A stretch of 64,000 bases of DNA, from the NCBI GenBank assembly GCA_006937955.1, contig SSNP01000019.1:4219048-4283047 (forward strand). Reading direction: 5' to 3'. The stretch comes from Pachypanchax playfairii. Taxonomy: Eukaryota > Chordata > Actinopteri > Cyprinodontiformes > Aplocheilidae. Both the position numbers and the translations under genes were made by a program. The notes under the pieces were generated by a model. That model did no database searches. It worked only from the letters and a program-made list of their open reading frames with translations, and had not been told where the DNA came from. Shown here piece after piece: positions 1-14,147 of the stretch. Position 1 is the first letter of the stretch, and the number at the start of each line of letters is the position of its first letter.

Positions 1-48
<48 letters not shown>
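1..48. repeat. (TG)n microsatellite
   Basis: A pure TG dinucleotide run starts at the window edge and probably continues outside it. Confidence 0.98.
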
Positions 49-49
<1 letters not shown>

Positions 50-3000
50 TGCTCTGCTGGGGATCAGTACACAGCTTCTCTCTGAGCAGCCACGATGCTC
101 AGATAAAAACTTCCCTTCCTCTGGTGTGTATGTAAATCAGGATGAGGGAATATAATGAAATAATGAAGTGTGTCTCTGCCTTTTTTTTTTTTTCCAAAGA
201 GAGACCGCTGGGAATCACTATTTTTAGACACAACAAAGAGATTGCCAGGGGTGTCCAGTCTCTCTGGTTGAGGTATGGAATTCTGCTCACTTGTCTGCGT
301 ACAACTGCTTTGACTGAGAGCCTAAATAAACAGAGAAATGAAGGTCAATGTCTTCCTTCAGACGGGGTCAATTAAGTCCTTCAGAGAGCCGGTAGATGGA
401 TGTGTCTGTTACTGGTCTTTGTTAGGTAATGTGTTTTTTTTTTTATATGATCTAGTTAAGATGTTTCTGTGTCTTGTCTGGTGCATACCTATTGCCAACC
501 CTGTAAGATGATCCTTTCTGCCAGCAGGAAATGCTTTGTCACTTAGACAAATGTGGCAGATGAATGCTCAGCATGATCCTTGGGCATTTGTCATCTGGTG
601 TTCTCTTTCTAATGAGTTTACACTTGATGATCCAAGTCAGAGAAGGACGGCGTGCTCCACACCAGGAGTTAAGAACAGATTCTCAAAAGGGATCGCAAGA
701 TGCACATTGACCTCTCAACCTTTTGAGGAAATACATATGTAACCCACTTCTGAGTATGTACACGTCGCCTCTAGGTTCGTAGGAGCTATGAGTAAGAGTA
801 ATAACCAGGGACACCAGTATAAGTTATGAAAAGCAACTTTTAGTTGTCAAAATCATTTGAACAGAACACAATTAACAATGCCTATGGGCCCTTTAAATGT
901 GAAATAAAATAGAATAAAATAAATTGTCCTTCCAAAGGTCTTGGTTCAGAATTGTTCGTTATGGATCCAAAGTTCAAGTCAGGTAAGTCAGAGTAAAATA
1001 GTCAAGTCAGGAGTGTATTCAGTGTGGCTCCTGTTGGTGTCAATTCTTGGAATCGGCACAATCCTACCACAACCTCAGCTGAAGGATGTGGTGATGATCA
1101 GAGTTCTGCTGGGAGGCTCGCCATCTACAAGTCGCTGGTTAATCTCGTTGACACAAGGACTGAAGCTTCATCAAGTTTTTTCCAACCAATATGAAAAGAC
1201 CTGACCAAGTGAGAGTTTCTACAGAGGAGACCGGAACAGTTAAGGTGGCTCCTCGACGACTCTCCAACGTCTTTTTCTCTCGCTCTCCAGCTCCCACGAG
1301 CGAAACAACACCAGAGTCTCGTTTGCGCATTTGCGATGTTAAGCTACTGCAGGTATCTTTGTGCATTACTTCCGGTTTTTACAAAATAAAGTCCCGGTTT
1401 CAAAATAAAACACACAAGCATTTACAATCATGAAATTAAAAGAAATAACGATCACATAAGAACATAAATCATTACTTTAACCCACTTTTAGGCGGGTTAC
1501 ACATAGTTAAGTTTGACTTTTTTCCCGTTTTAAAATTATAGTATTCATGAATGGGATATTAGAAGTTCATATTAAACAACAAAATAAGTTTATTGTACAA
1601 ACAAGTCTAAACCCCAGTTTTGTTTTGTTTTTTATCTAAACTCATGGTGGTGTTTGTAGAAATCAGTATTTTTCTTGAGGAGCTATTTGCTGTGAAAAGT
1701 TTTGAGACTCACTGATCTAGTTTCATCATTTGTTTTCAAACTCCTCACTCCCAGATCCTCAAGACAAAGTTTGACCTTGAAAACGTGATGCTGCAGATGC
1801 AGTTAGACTGAATCTTTGCGAAGTCAGATGTTTTCAGGCATCTTTGACAAATAGGAAGGCGGAAGCTGTGCTGCCGTGTTTGCCTTTTGAAGATAACACC
1901 TCAGAGGTCATACGAACGACTCCGGTGTAATGTGGGTCACCTCAAAAGCACTTTGCAACTGATGCTCGGAACGCAGATTTTTCCTCCCCTCTGGCAGTTT
2001 TATTTTTTATTTATTTCTTTTTTTTATTGTATGACAGTGACTGCTTGCTTAAATATGAATGATTGCTTTGGAGGTTATTTCCAGATTAAAGGAGCCAAAC
2101 ACATGGAGCTGGGTGATAACACCGGGGCCCACCTGTACGCATCAGATTGGTTCAGTTAGGAGGTTATAGCAGCATCTTCTATGAAGGGTCTTGTAAAAAA
2201 AAAAAAAATACAAAATCAACATTTTATTACTATAAGCGAAACTCAGAAATGCATCCGTGATGTTCGTGATCCCAATGCCTCCAAAACTAACCGTCCTTGA
2301 CTACTTTGAAGGAAAACATGAAAAGGCAGAGCATGTCAAGACACACATTCCCCAGCACAGTGAAGATTCCTGCCTCTTATCTGTTTGATTTTGCACTTAG
2401 GGATTTTTTTTTTTTCCCCCCTCATCTTTTCTCTTCAAACATCAAGTGCCAAAGTCATTTACATGTGCTGGGGGGCAGCCGGAGTTAAGACACAGCTGTA
2501 CAACTTACTGCCATCTTCAGGCAGTCAATGAAGAAAATAAAGATGTTTCTAAGAGATGGGTTAAAGGAGGCAACGGAGGAAGAGTGAGAAGAAAAGGACG
2601 AGGGAGAAGGAGAAATGAGGACGGTGAAGGGTGGGAGCAGTGAAACACAGAGCGTAATTCAATTTGACTAAAATTCTCTGTCGCCCCGTACAACTGGGGG
2701 ATTGGCTTAACCACCAGGATGAATTAAAATTCATGAACTATTGAAGAGTGAGGTGCCAGTAGAAGGAGGGGAGGATGATACCCCTTTTTAAGGCAGGATA
2801 TTATTTTTTCTTCTGATTGCAAATAAATGACGCTATTAGTTTACCTTAAATTAAATGCAGAAGGGATCCCACGAAGATATCTGATCCCATGTGTAAGTCA
2901 TTAAAAACTGATTTGGGCCCCCATTGAGCTGACAGGCAAAGTGAAATTAGGGTAGCAGAACATAAATGGATAGTTCAGCTGCAATGGTATTGTGTTACTG

Positions 3001-6000
3001 CTGCTGGCTCACTGCCCCTCTTTTAGCCTGAAACCAGATGACATATTCAGGCTTTAAAATGGTGTCTGCAGAAGTAGACCTAAAGCCAGTATCTCACTGG
3101 ACTGTGACTGTCGAGGACATATTCTCAACAGCATTCCTGAGGGACAATTCAAAATGTCTCCTAAACTTTTAGATGGTTCAGTTTAGTTCAACAAAATCAT
3201 GAGACTAATTTTTCTTTCAAAATCCTCACAAAGTCCTGTCAGGTATCTGGAATCATTTTCAATTTAGTCTCCGTGAATTCAAAAGTGCGAGAAACATAAA
3301 AGAACTTTTGCAGCTTTTTAAACTAAAGTTATGACCGATTGGAAACAAAAAAGGAGAATCTAACTTTCAGGGAGCCAATTAAGACACAGTTACCCCTCCT
3401 TTCTACCAGACGTATCAGCGGGGCACAACATCTGTGAATATGCAACTGATAGCCGCCATTAAAGTCAACGGGACCGTTTCCACTGGACGCGGAGCAACGC
3501 GAATCAGACGTGTCTCAGAAGCGTAATGTCGCAGTCTTTACGCGACAGTTCTATTTTTTCTGTAATTCAATTCTAAAACACGTCATGCTCAGCAGTTTAA
3601 TTTGGACCAGACAGAAAGTCAGGTGTTCATGAAAAGTAAAATAATCCAGAAGTTTCAAAATAAAAGACACAGATTTCCATTTACTTAAGTACGGGTTTGA
3701 AGTCCGTAGGTGGTGTGAAAATAAACCACATACCTTCTGGATACATGTTGTTGTCTTTCTCCCTGCTTGTTGTTGTGTGTACTGATGAAATCACATGCGA
3801 TTTTGCAATTCTCTTGTGATTTTATGATCTCCCGTGACCAGCTGGATGGAACACTTTTGCAATTGATACACGTCTAACATGCTGCCGGTGGGAACGGACA
3901 TGCGGCTGATTTTGTCAGTAAAACGTGCCGCTATGCCTCCGGTTGAAAGGAGGGATTTGGTCAGTTTGTGACAACATTGCAACTATTTGTTTACCCTTTT
4001 CTTGAATGTTGCAAGACATTTCCTGTTTTGACGTTTGCACAAGGAATTTTAAGTACCGATTTGGTGCAACTGAAAGTTTTTCTTACAAGTGAGAGACTGG
4101 CTTTAGGGCAGGTAGTAGGATGGATATTTAAACCTCAACATGTCATCTGGTGTTTAAGGTTGAACTTCAGAGTGTCTCACTCTAGTTCGTAATCCTGCAT
4201 CACAAACATCTTCGCACTAGAATCTGGCATGTGAACACACAGCTGATTATTTGTAATGCTTCCCAAAGCAGATGAATCAAAGGAAAATCCAAGCGTTTGA
4301 CTTTGATCCATTCACAATATAAATAACTAATTTATCATTTGTGCTTAAAGAGGCATACAATGGGCAGAACAGAGAACATTGTGTAGCTGGGATAATCCCT
4401 TAGAAGATTTATCCTTACGCTGCCTTGAGGGGAACAGTCGGAGCAAGAAACAGATCCCGGTCCCTTCCTCTCTGTCTCTGCTCCCACAGATACATCGCCA
4501 CTATCTCAGCTCCAGATCAGCTCTGTTTAGTTATACTGCATTGTGTTCTTTGATTTTCCAGTTAATCTGTCAAGTGAAAAGATTCGGTTTGAGATTACCA
4601 TGATTCAATGAACTTTTGATGGCTAATGCATGTAGCCCCATAGCACTATTTTTTTAATCCACTGCATGTGCATTTTATACAGTGGTGTATTTGTGGGTTA
4701 TAAGTGATGCCAGTGATGATATGGCCGCCCTGCATGTTACCTCAGCTTCTTCAAAGGCTACTGTAAAAGTGAATGACAATGCAAACATGTGTTAGTCTTC
4801 AGTAAGGAAAGTCACTTTTTCTAAAAGTTGGGCATAAATTGTTCAATGATGTGCATTAATCTGTATAAACATGTGTATTTAATTATAATGGTTGCTGTAT
4901 GACATCATCAGAAAGACAAAACATGAGTAAAACACAGCAAATATGTTTGTTTTTTAATGTCAACCCACCTCCTTTCTCTGAAATTGGGACTAGCAGCTTT
5001 GCAGTCTAAATGCAGTAGAGTGAATATCTCCTGCTCTGAATGCAGCTGGAAGCGACTGCCAAGCACCTGAGAGCGCTTCGGGATGAGGGAGGGGCCAAGG
5101 ACAGCACCCCTGCTCGTTGAGAAGAGTAATAACGAAATGTCAGAGTCAATAACATCAGAAAAAAAAACACTAGATTTGTTGCTCGTCACATTATAGTTGT
5201 TGAAAATTAACTAAATAGCAACAAAGTCACAAAGAGTTTAATTTTAGGTGTTTATTTGTAGGATTAAATAAATAAAAAGATTCTACATGCCAGTAGTGAA
5301 GCAACAGAAACCCAATCACACGTTCTGTTCTGAATAAAATTCTGTCTGGTCTCGATCTCAAAGCAGGACTTCAATTAAAAAGAGCCAAACCTGCTCAAGT
5401 CAATCCCACTAATATATCACGTTTCATCCCAAGGTGATGCATGTTGCCTAGCAACAGCACAAACAAGCTGGCATAGATTTCGATAACCTCTGATTTAAAC
5501 TGACGATTTCAATCATTTGAAGCATTCTGCTCGTGTTTACTCGAACCAATCGCAAGCATTTTTTTTTTTGCAGTCTGGCTCTTTGAGTGTTGTCACCAGT
5601 TATTACAGTGGCTGCTATTTAGCAAAAGTGCATTTGCAGTTTAAAGAGCATCCCAAGATATTAGTGGCATCTAATTGCATTACCTGCAGGAGACTGATGG
5701 CGCCAGTTAAAATGGTCAGCCCCCTTTTCTTGCGCTGTGTTGAAGTCAAGTGCTTCTTTACAGGTTATACGTCATGTTTCTAACTGGAATCTTTTGTGGA
5801 GTAAGTGATTTTCTGACAGCTTTAAGCTTCCACCCGCCTCAGCCAAATACCCCCTATTCCCTAAGCAATCATACATCTTGCCATTAATCCACTTTCATCC
5901 ACGTGAAACCAAAACAATGACAGAATGATAATGGCAGCAAATGCAGCCAAATTTTGAGTGGATATGTAAGATTTGTTCTCATTATCTTGTTCCGAATTGA

Positions 6001-6527
6001 TTCATGAATCTGTGCTTGTTCGTGTAACCATATAGTAAAATGTCCCAGCAGTGCAATCCATACTCAGGCAGACAAGCTCGGAGGCGTGCTGCAATATTTG
6101 TCCATTTAGGCCTCGAAAAAAGCCAGATTGCACTTTTGGTCTTTCATCATTCGATAGCTTCTAAATAGCCACTGATCAAACTTTTACGTCCTCTCAACAA
6201 TCCATTAGACCGCTAACATAAGCTATTTGACAAGGTGGCAAAAAAAAAGGCTCTTTAAAATGTACAGTTCCCTTAAGAATGAAAGAAGTCATCTGGTGGA
6301 CAGCTGAACATCGTTTTCTAAAAGGCCACAGGCAAATCTTGATGACTGAAAAGACAATAAGGTGCAAACTGCCATGTGACCCTCACAGAATATGTCTATA
6401 GCACTTTCTGTCTTCCTTTTCCAGATTTAGAGAGGACTGGAGGGCTTTTTACCTTACAGTTCTCTCTGACTCTGGTGGGAATCTCATCTTGGGAATAGCA
6501 CAGCAGCTTTATTGTGCAGGATGTGGC

Positions 6528-6566
<39 letters not shown>

Positions 6567-8918
6567 AGAGGGAGAGACAAGACCCCTCAGAGAAGCTGTG
6601 ATGTTTTCCATATTGAACTGAAGCGATCAAGACTTAAGATCCCACTGGTGGAATGACTCATTTTCAGCATCAAAATGCAGGTTTGAGTAGATAATCAGGG
6701 AAACTGTGACATATGTGTGCCTGCTGATCTGAGATTTCCAACCATATCTCTCTGCCCCACCTCCCTTTCATTTTCACTTTTGACCCACCTACACATTCCT
6801 CTAATCATTTCCTCTTTCTATCCCCCCTTCAGCCCCTCCCTTTTGCCAGCAGGCTTCTTACTAATTCCCCATCCTCTAACTCCTCCTTTGTTCTGCCTCA
6901 CTTCCTCCTGAGAGTAAAATGTCTATGGGCATTTATATTCACATTAATGCGAGCATAGGATGTGGGGGTAATATATTGCTCCCTTTCCTTCAATGAGCCA
7001 TAAGAAGTGGTGATAAAAACAACTTTTGCCTGTTGTTGTGCGCTTTTCCCTTATGATAAAAAAGCTGTATTTGAAGTTCAGATTAGTCTTCAGGGAGTCC
7101 CACCTATTGGGACTGTTAACCTTTAGCCACTCAGCCATAAAGCAAGAGAGTTCCATTAAAATACATAATGCATGAAGTGCAGAGATTGCATGCCATTGAT
7201 CAGCACTTGAATAAATTGAGTTGAAATCCTATTAACATAACCAGGTACACATAAAGTGAGATGAATAAAGTGCAGTGTAACACCTGCAAAAAATTAGCTT
7301 CTGCCAGCCTCTGTTGTGTTGATTGTAGAGGTGGTCAGGCTAACTGAAGGCAATTTCAAAATAAATAATAATGAACTCTAATTTCAGCTAATTTGGGCAA
7401 TTTGTACAAATGCGCCCTTTTGTTGTCTTTCTGCATTCTTTCTTTTGTTTTGTTTTTTTCCCACAACAAATATCGACACAGAGATTTGCCGTGTGTGTCC
7501 TGTACCCTACAGGTCATTGCTAAGCTTCAGTATTGCTCATTATATTAGTCCAACTTATATTTCATGCTAAGAATAAAACTGTTCCAGTTTTATTTAACTG
7601 CAAAATTCTCTCCGACTCTTATACAATTTTTCACCTTTTCCCCTCCGTTCTGAGAGAGTTTTTTTGTTGTTGTTGTTTAGATATTGTTTGCTGGCTTTTG
7701 GCTGTGTATGAAAAGTTGCTATGAGACACACATAAGCGCCGTTTAGCTCGGTGGTGTGTGGTCTCCAAGGCACATTTGACTCATAGCTGCTGGCTGCTTC
7801 AAATGTAGTAACAAAGATGTGTCTGAACCCCCCCCCAAACACCCACTCTCTATCCTCGGAGCATGTACACATTCCTCCTTTTCAACNACGATTTGGGGCT
7901 GCAGCATTCATGACAGGTAGCTTCTATTTCCTTAAATGCGTTCCACTGTAAAAGGTTTTGCAGGACTTGTGTGCAGTGAAGGTATCGCTTTGTTTCCTGT
8001 CTCTAACTCACCCCCCCCCCTCTATCAGGAATATTTAGGGCAATTAATTCAGGTGGATACCCAATGCAGCATATGTGTTTTCCGATTAGGTGCGGAGGCT
8101 CTGCCACCCGACCTCATGCATACTGGGAGATGACCCAAATTAGAGCATGTTTCCTCCCACCCATAGCCAACCCCCCCTCTTCCCTCTCTGTTCCCTTCTC
8201 CCCTAGCCCCCGTCCCTGCCCCCACTCCTTCCGGTGCCATGCCAGCCTCCCCACAACAATGCCAGAGAACGCCTGCCAATGGTAGCAGCTCTTTAATGAA
8301 ATAGTAATTGTGACTGTGACTTGCATGCCTCAGTCGATTTCCTGCCTTGTTCTGTTTTATCGCGCAACACACACACACACACAGGAGTCTGCAGAGTTCC
8401 AACTCTGTAATTTCATTAATGCTTACTGTTGCACCTCTGTGTACAGTTTGTTTTCATTACAGCTTTACATTAACCATGATTGCTTTACTACATCCTTTGT
8501 GTTATCAGTCAAGGTACTAATAATTTAAGAAATGCTGTGAATATTCAGTCCAACGTGTGGGCCAGTAGAATTGCTTTTTCCCGCAGCCCCACCCAGTGAG
8601 GGATATTCCTGAAGCGCATTGATCTTGCTTAAAAAAGGAATATGACTCAGAGATTTTTAGGGGGGCTGTAAGAACCATTCAGATAGACACAAGAAGAGTG
8701 GAATATTTAAGATCTATTGTGCAGATAATACATCTTGGATATATCATTTATTCATCACTGGGAGTCTATAATGGCCCTGCAATCGTACGCTCCATTACTG
8801 GACACGAGGGCTTACACTGCTGACCAAGCCCATCTAATGAAAATAAATGTACTTGCAGGCTGAAGAAAGAAACACACTATGGTTAACATTCCACTGTCAC
8901 TCTGCACAAAGACTGTAG
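49..8918. other. Non-coding, presumably intron or upstream sequence
   Basis: No exon with convincing splice sites and no RNA gene was seen. There are T and A homopolymers, a purine-rich tract (2555-2640), pyrimidine-rich tracts (6740-6905 and 8155-8240) and a single undetermined base at 7887. Around 3425-3550 there is a CpG-rich patch (gtttccactggacgcggagc) that may be a fragment of a DNA transposon. Open frames here are short and unlike coding sequence. Confidence 0.6.
6531..6561. repeat. (AG)n microsatellite
   Basis: A pure AG run of about 15 units, followed by an imperfect purine tract. Confidence 0.95.
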
Positions 8919-8965
8919 ACCTACCTACCTACCTACCTACCTACCTACCTACCTACCTACCTACC
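8919..8965. repeat. (ACCT)n tetranucleotide microsatellite
   Basis: About 11-12 uninterrupted ACCT units. It creates an artificial run of Thr-Tyr-Leu-Pro in one frame. Confidence 0.95.
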
Positions 8966-9024
8966 AGATTTTTTGATGTTGGTTTCTGCAGAAAGGCTCT
9001 AAATAATTATCATACACATTGTAA

Positions 9025-9509
9025 ACAGCTCTTTGAACAACCTCAGTTTGAAGAACCAGCTTCCGAGCACATTGCGAGTTGGGTCAAGAACAAAGTGGAT
9101 TTCTGCCACCCTAAAACAGCTACAATCGTCATTTTATTTCTTGCAAATGCTATTCAATCAACTTGTATGTTGTTGTCAGCTTTACTACATGTTTATTTAC
9201 ACAGATATTTGTGGGTATTTAGCAGCGCCAACAGCAGCAGCTAACTAGCAGAAAGCTGTAGCGCCTGTGGTTGAGTCTGGGCCACCTTAAGCAGGATTAT
9301 TACCATGTTTACCAGAATAACCACGTAAAGCAAAACTGTGAGGGATGTAAAGGTTTCTGAAAGAAAATCTGAATAAACTATTAAAACGTTTTACAGAGTA
9401 GAGTTGTTTTAAAATGACAGCAATCCACTTTTGTCTCATAATCTCTGAGCTCATCAATTCAGTCAGAACTAATCTGTATTTCTCCAAACTGAGGTTGTTC
9501 AAAGACATG

Positions 9510-9567
<58 letters not shown>

Positions 9568-9640
9568 CTATAGGTAAGATATTAACCGTTCTTAATATTT
9601 CTACTGAAACGCACTTCAAAAAGTCTGAGATATCCTCAAT
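9025..9640. repeat. Unclassified interspersed repeat, copy A (diverged)
   Basis: It shares gctctttgaacaacctcagt and caattcagtcagaactaatc, plus taagatattaacc and gcacttcaaaaag, with copies B and C in the same order. A (TA)n tract is expanded inside it. It is more diverged than the other two copies, so older or from a different subfamily. Confidence 0.6.
9511..9566. repeat. (TA)n microsatellite
   Basis: About 28 TA units expanded inside repeat copy A. The self-complementary run could extrude as a cruciform. Confidence 0.97.
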
Positions 9641-11330
9641 TATAAAAAGCCTGCTTTTGTAATAGCAATAAAACATCTGGGTGGGTTCCAACAAGATACA
9701 GTTCTTTCATCAGAACACAAAGAGATCAGCACTTTTATATCCAAAGTGCCCATGCTGTACTTGCATCAGTTTTTTTGCCTTTAGATCACGTCAAAAATGT
9801 AAGAAAAAATGAAGACGTATTTAGTGATCCCAGATCAGCATACCCCCCTCAGAGGAGTTTGATGAGAGCAGCTCAAAATTCAATTAGAGGGCTTGCTCCT
9901 GATGAATGCAATCCATCATCTTGTAAGCAGCAAGAGGATGACAATTTAGTTTCAGTATCTCTGTCATAAGATCTTAGATTTTCTGTTTTGCAGTTGCTTA
10001 ACTACAAACAGAAAGCAGAAGTAAAACTGAATGCTCTCAGGGTGGTGTGTTTTGTAAAACATAAGGGATTTTGATTTGCGGCCTTGACAGAGATCGAAAA
10101 TGCATCATCCTACGTTGAAAGTGCTTCTTTTCTTTTTTCCTTCCATTTCCTGCTTTTTTGTTTCTTATTTTCACCTTTTGCCTTTTCACTACAAGCGAAA
10201 ACAAAATGTGTGGCAGTTCCATTTTATCAGCCAAACTCAGAGATCAAACACAAATAAAGCTGGTTGTTTTGAATATGTTTCACCACTTTCTTCCACTTTA
10301 TGAAATGACAACCTCTTTGAAGTAGATCTTCCCCCTGTGGTGCAGCCACTGTGTAACCCACCAAGTAAGTCGTCTTACTGGGCACCGAGGGAATGAGCCA
10401 ATAAGCCTCTCTCTACAAATCCTTTGTTTTTGTTATTTGTGTCGTATTTCTGTCAGGTGTGGCAGCTCATCAAGCTGAAATAATGAGGCCACACTCGATG
10501 ATTAGTGACAAAAGTCTTTAGCTATTTATGTGACCATCAGTGTTTTCTTTCTGTTGTTGGTTGTAGTAGATGTTTATTTCATAATTCCACCAAATACTGA
10601 ACTGTTCTCTCTGTGCTGTTTACATTTACAACCAGAAAATCACTCGTAGAGCTTAGTCCTCCTTCAAAATAAGAGTCTCACCTTTGTTGTATCGACATTA
10701 TCAGATTGATTGATCATGAAAACATCTTTAGCAGTTGGATTGACATTGATTCATTATTAGTTCAGTAGTTATTCAGTGATGGTGGTTTTCTTCTGGATCG
10801 AGCTCCAGAGTTTTTAAAGGAACATCAATTCCATTAAAACAGGTCTGATTCTACAGAGTCTCAACTATCTGTTGGTGTTTGTTGCAGGTCAATACCATCA
10901 TTTGTTCATCCTGTGATAAAAAATCTGAAGCTTCTCTATTTTTTTCTTTTCAAGATATAAGTATCTGGAGTTTTGTAACAATCCAGTTAGATCAGTCCTT
11001 GGTATCATGTAGAACCTGTTGAGAACACACCCTGTATTTTTTTTTATCAAGCACCTGGATCATTTATTGTGAAGTTACATGCAACAGCTGTATCTCACAA
11101 TGATGAAGAATCCTTAAAAACATTCCTGGAACATTCCAGATAGTGATTCAGATCACCCCCAAAATCCATTCACTTTCAAATTGGACCCTTTCTGACCTTT
11201 CCTAACAACTATTTGAGTTATGTATCTTACTAACAGACAAACAGAAAAACCTAACAAACCCTGATGAAATCAACCTCCTGGTGGAGGTAATAAATACTTA
11301 ATAAGATTTCTCTAAAACACCATATCAGTT
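9641..11330. other. Non-coding AT-rich interval
   Basis: Nothing recognisable as exon, RNA or named repeat was seen. The text reads as unique intronic sequence with homopolymer runs. Confidence 0.55.
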
Positions 11331-11990
11331 TACAGTCATGTTACAAAGTGAGTCCACCCTCACTCACTTTTAGGGTTGTGTGCATCAGTTGATAATAAAA
11401 ACAATGTGGTCTTTGCCAGGTTCTAAAATCATTCAATTCTAACCTCAAGTGGATGAAAATACACAACAGATTTCAACATGTCAATGATTATTAAACAAAA
11501 AAGAACAAAAAACAAAAGCCAAGTCAAGTGTTGAGAGTTTTCCTAATTGAACTGTCATGAACTTTAACCTTCCGCATGCCAACGGGGGCCTGTAGAGTCT
11601 GAGATGGAGCGTTTGGAGTTTTTTTAATCCTTCTTTCCCTGATGACTGCACACTCTGAGCTTGGGGTGAATTTGCAGGCATGTTGACTCACTGGAAGATT
11701 GGCAACTGTCTTACGTTTTTTGTTTTTTTTTACTTGTGAATAATCACTCTCACTGTAGATTGATGAATGCCAAATTGTTTGGAAATGACCTTGTAACCCT
11801 CTTCCCTCCACCTGATTTACATAATTTATTATCAATAACAGCCTATTTACCCCCAGGAAGGCTAGATTTAGAGTTTGATACATAAATACTTTTATTAAAG
11901 GGATCAATAAAGTATCAATTATATTATTATATATCAAATACATCATTTTTGATTTATCCTGACACGCAATCCCCCAAAAATGTTGCAATA
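11331..11990 (-). mobile_element. Tc1/mariner transposon relic, internally deleted
   Basis: A TA dinucleotide followed by cagtcatgttacaaagtgag marks one terminus at 11331. It resembles fish Tc1-type ends, followed by the AT-rich subterminal sequence typical of them. The transposase segment lies inside on the - strand. Only the N-terminal DNA-binding half is present, directly abutting the subterminal region, so the catalytic DDE half has been deleted. The far boundary near 11990 is approximate, because no matching inverted terminus was found there. Confidence 0.75.
11524..11808 (-). pseudogene. Tc1-like transposase N-terminal fragment, frameshifted
   Basis: Reading the - strand, one frame from about 11801 gives EEGYKVISKQFGIHQSTVRV and then IIHK. 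This is the paired-type helix-turn-helix of Tc1 transposases, and it ends at a stop beside an A-rich tract near 11730. A second frame then resumes with KTVANLPVSQHACKFTPSSE, followed by TPNAPSQTLQ and VKVHDSSIRKTLN, the second DNA-binding subdomain of the same family. A frameshift at the A tract separates the parts and a stop at 11524 ends the second. The catalytic domain is missing. This copy cannot encode an active transposase. Confidence 0.85.
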
Positions 11991-14147
11991 AAAAACATCT
12001 AAGAAAAGAAATGCTGTAACTGAAAAGGGTTTTTACAGAGTCTTAAAGCAGATATTCCAAAAATATTCTTTATAAGTGGGTGTATTAATTTAATTTAGGG
12101 AGAATTCACTGTGCGCCATGATATGCAGATGTGGGTGGTGAGTTTTGGCAGCTGAGAAGTTTCATTGTGTATTCTTTTTGATTTTATGATTCCTAATACA
12201 CAGCAAGTGACATCAAATAATCTCATTTAAATTGCACACATCAGTGATACCAGATTATAAATATGCGTCAGAATGATTACTATTATTTAAATTTCTGTTA
12301 TTATTGTCTCCAAACTATGCGACACAGCGTGAGTCGGTCCAGCTGCTCATCTGAGTGCATCAAAAACTAAATGCAATGTTTCGGATAAACTCTCTGTGTG
12401 CTGCAGACAACAGCTTTGACAGTTGGTTTCAAAGAACAACCGAGTACCTGAAGGTGTGCAAGGAGGTGTTCAAAGAAGGAGAGAAACAAAAGTTGTTCAG
12501 CCACGCGCGACTCATTGTTCTTGCTTTTATTAATCCCGGGTGTGCGTCTTCACAGCACTTAAAACAGGCTTTAGCTAGCACCTTCTAACGCACATCAGAG
12601 CCAGAACATGTTTGTTGTGTCGTCAAGGAGCAGCCGTTTGCACAAACCACTGGCAGTAGCACTTTTTATGCAAATTGGCAGGAAAAATCGTTCTCTGTGT
12701 AGCACTGGTTTTATATGAGGTTACAGGTGGAGGAAAAGAGATGCTGAAATGTGGTTAGCAACTGCAGAACAACTGATTTAAGGTTCTGTAATAAAGTGAA
12801 CCAAGCTTTTCTAATCTCCTCTCACATTTGTTTTGTTATTGATTTTTAATTACCGGCAAACTTCCTTGAACTCTTGTTTTTGTTTTTTTTTTCCGCCTTG
12901 AATTTCTTTAGTTTTTACCAGACTTTGCAGAAGTGACATTTCGACGAGTCGCCTCGCATTCCGACAATAGTTTATTTGCATCGGATGCCTACGTTTTGGA
13001 GCACGTGTCACATGAGAACTTAATTAACTTTCTTTCCCCCGTCAAGAGGAGCCCGGTGTGAGTCGAATGCCAATAACGCGGCTGCGGAGAGAGAGAGAGA
13101 GAGAGAGAGAGATCTTTGCAGAGCATGATGATGTGCTTAAATCATGCTAATTTAAATAATTGATATTACACTTAGTGCAATGAATAAATACTTAAATAAA
13201 TAAATAACACCTCCAGTTCATAGCTTGGGTTTCTCATTAGCAGGCAAACTGTGAAACTCCGTGTTCGGGAATGAAAGTTGAGGGAAGCGGTTGCAATAAT
13301 TAGAGCTGTGAGAAAGTCTGCGTGTGCATCAGGAAGGGTATAGGGTCCTCACGGAAGGCAATGAGGAAGGAGGTGCTCGGGGTCTACAGGTGCATCTGAT
13401 TGAGGATAATCTGGGTAACCCCCGCCCCCCTGGAATTTTTTACATTATTTTATTATTTATTTCATCTCTGCAACAAGCTCTGCTTCTTCTAGTTGCCTTC
13501 AGCTCTGTGGCTGCCTGATGTAATGAGCTCCACAGCCACATAGAAGATGCCCTGCAGGACAGTCCCTACAGAGCCATAATGAGCACTCCAGTGTACCAAT
13601 TCATGCTTCCCACCACGGGGCCCTAAAGTCTGCCTTCCCCTAGACATGGGTGGGCACGGCTTGTTTCGCCAAACCTTCCACAGTCACCCTCCACTTCAAC
13701 TCCCTTTCTGAGGTAATGGAATCCCTTCTGGGTTCAGTGTGAAGTCCCTGCATGTGCAGTGGGAGGGATGGCCCAGGGCCCACGCTTGACATCAATCACT
13801 ACATCTGGAGCGAGGTGTGAGGCAAAGGCGACGATAGGGACTGAGCTGCTGAAATAGTGAGGAGGCGCGGGACGGCGGGATGGAGAGAGTCAGGTGAAGA
13901 GCGAGGACAACTCAAGTAGCTGGGGAAGGTAGAAGGTAAATGATGGTGGAGGGATGTAGAGAGTGAGATACCTGACAGGCTGAGTGAATGTGAGTGAGGG
14001 AACTAAAGATAAATTGCACAGTGAGGGAGCTGCACAGTTACAGTGGATGGCAGACAGAGGTGTGTGCAGAGAAACAAAGATGACTATCTTGGTTTAATGA
14101 GATCTATGGATGAGTGTGTGTGTGTCTCTGTTGGAGGGGGGGGGGGG
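11991..14147. other. Non-coding interval before the gap
   Basis: No gene was recognised. The part at 13330-13960 is less AT-rich and has no repeat I recognise; it could include conserved regulatory sequence. It ends in a G homopolymer at the gap. Confidence 0.5.
13086..13112. repeat. (GA)n microsatellite
   Basis: About 13 GA units in the + strand. Confidence 0.93.

Noticed and set aside
8049..8402. 117-codon - strand frame rich in Gly, Glu and Arg
   Set aside because: It is generated by a pyrimidine-rich tract; overlapping frames are open and no domain is seen.
9287..9694. Long frames on both strands encoding (Tyr-Ile)n
   Set aside because: They are produced by the (TA)n microsatellite.
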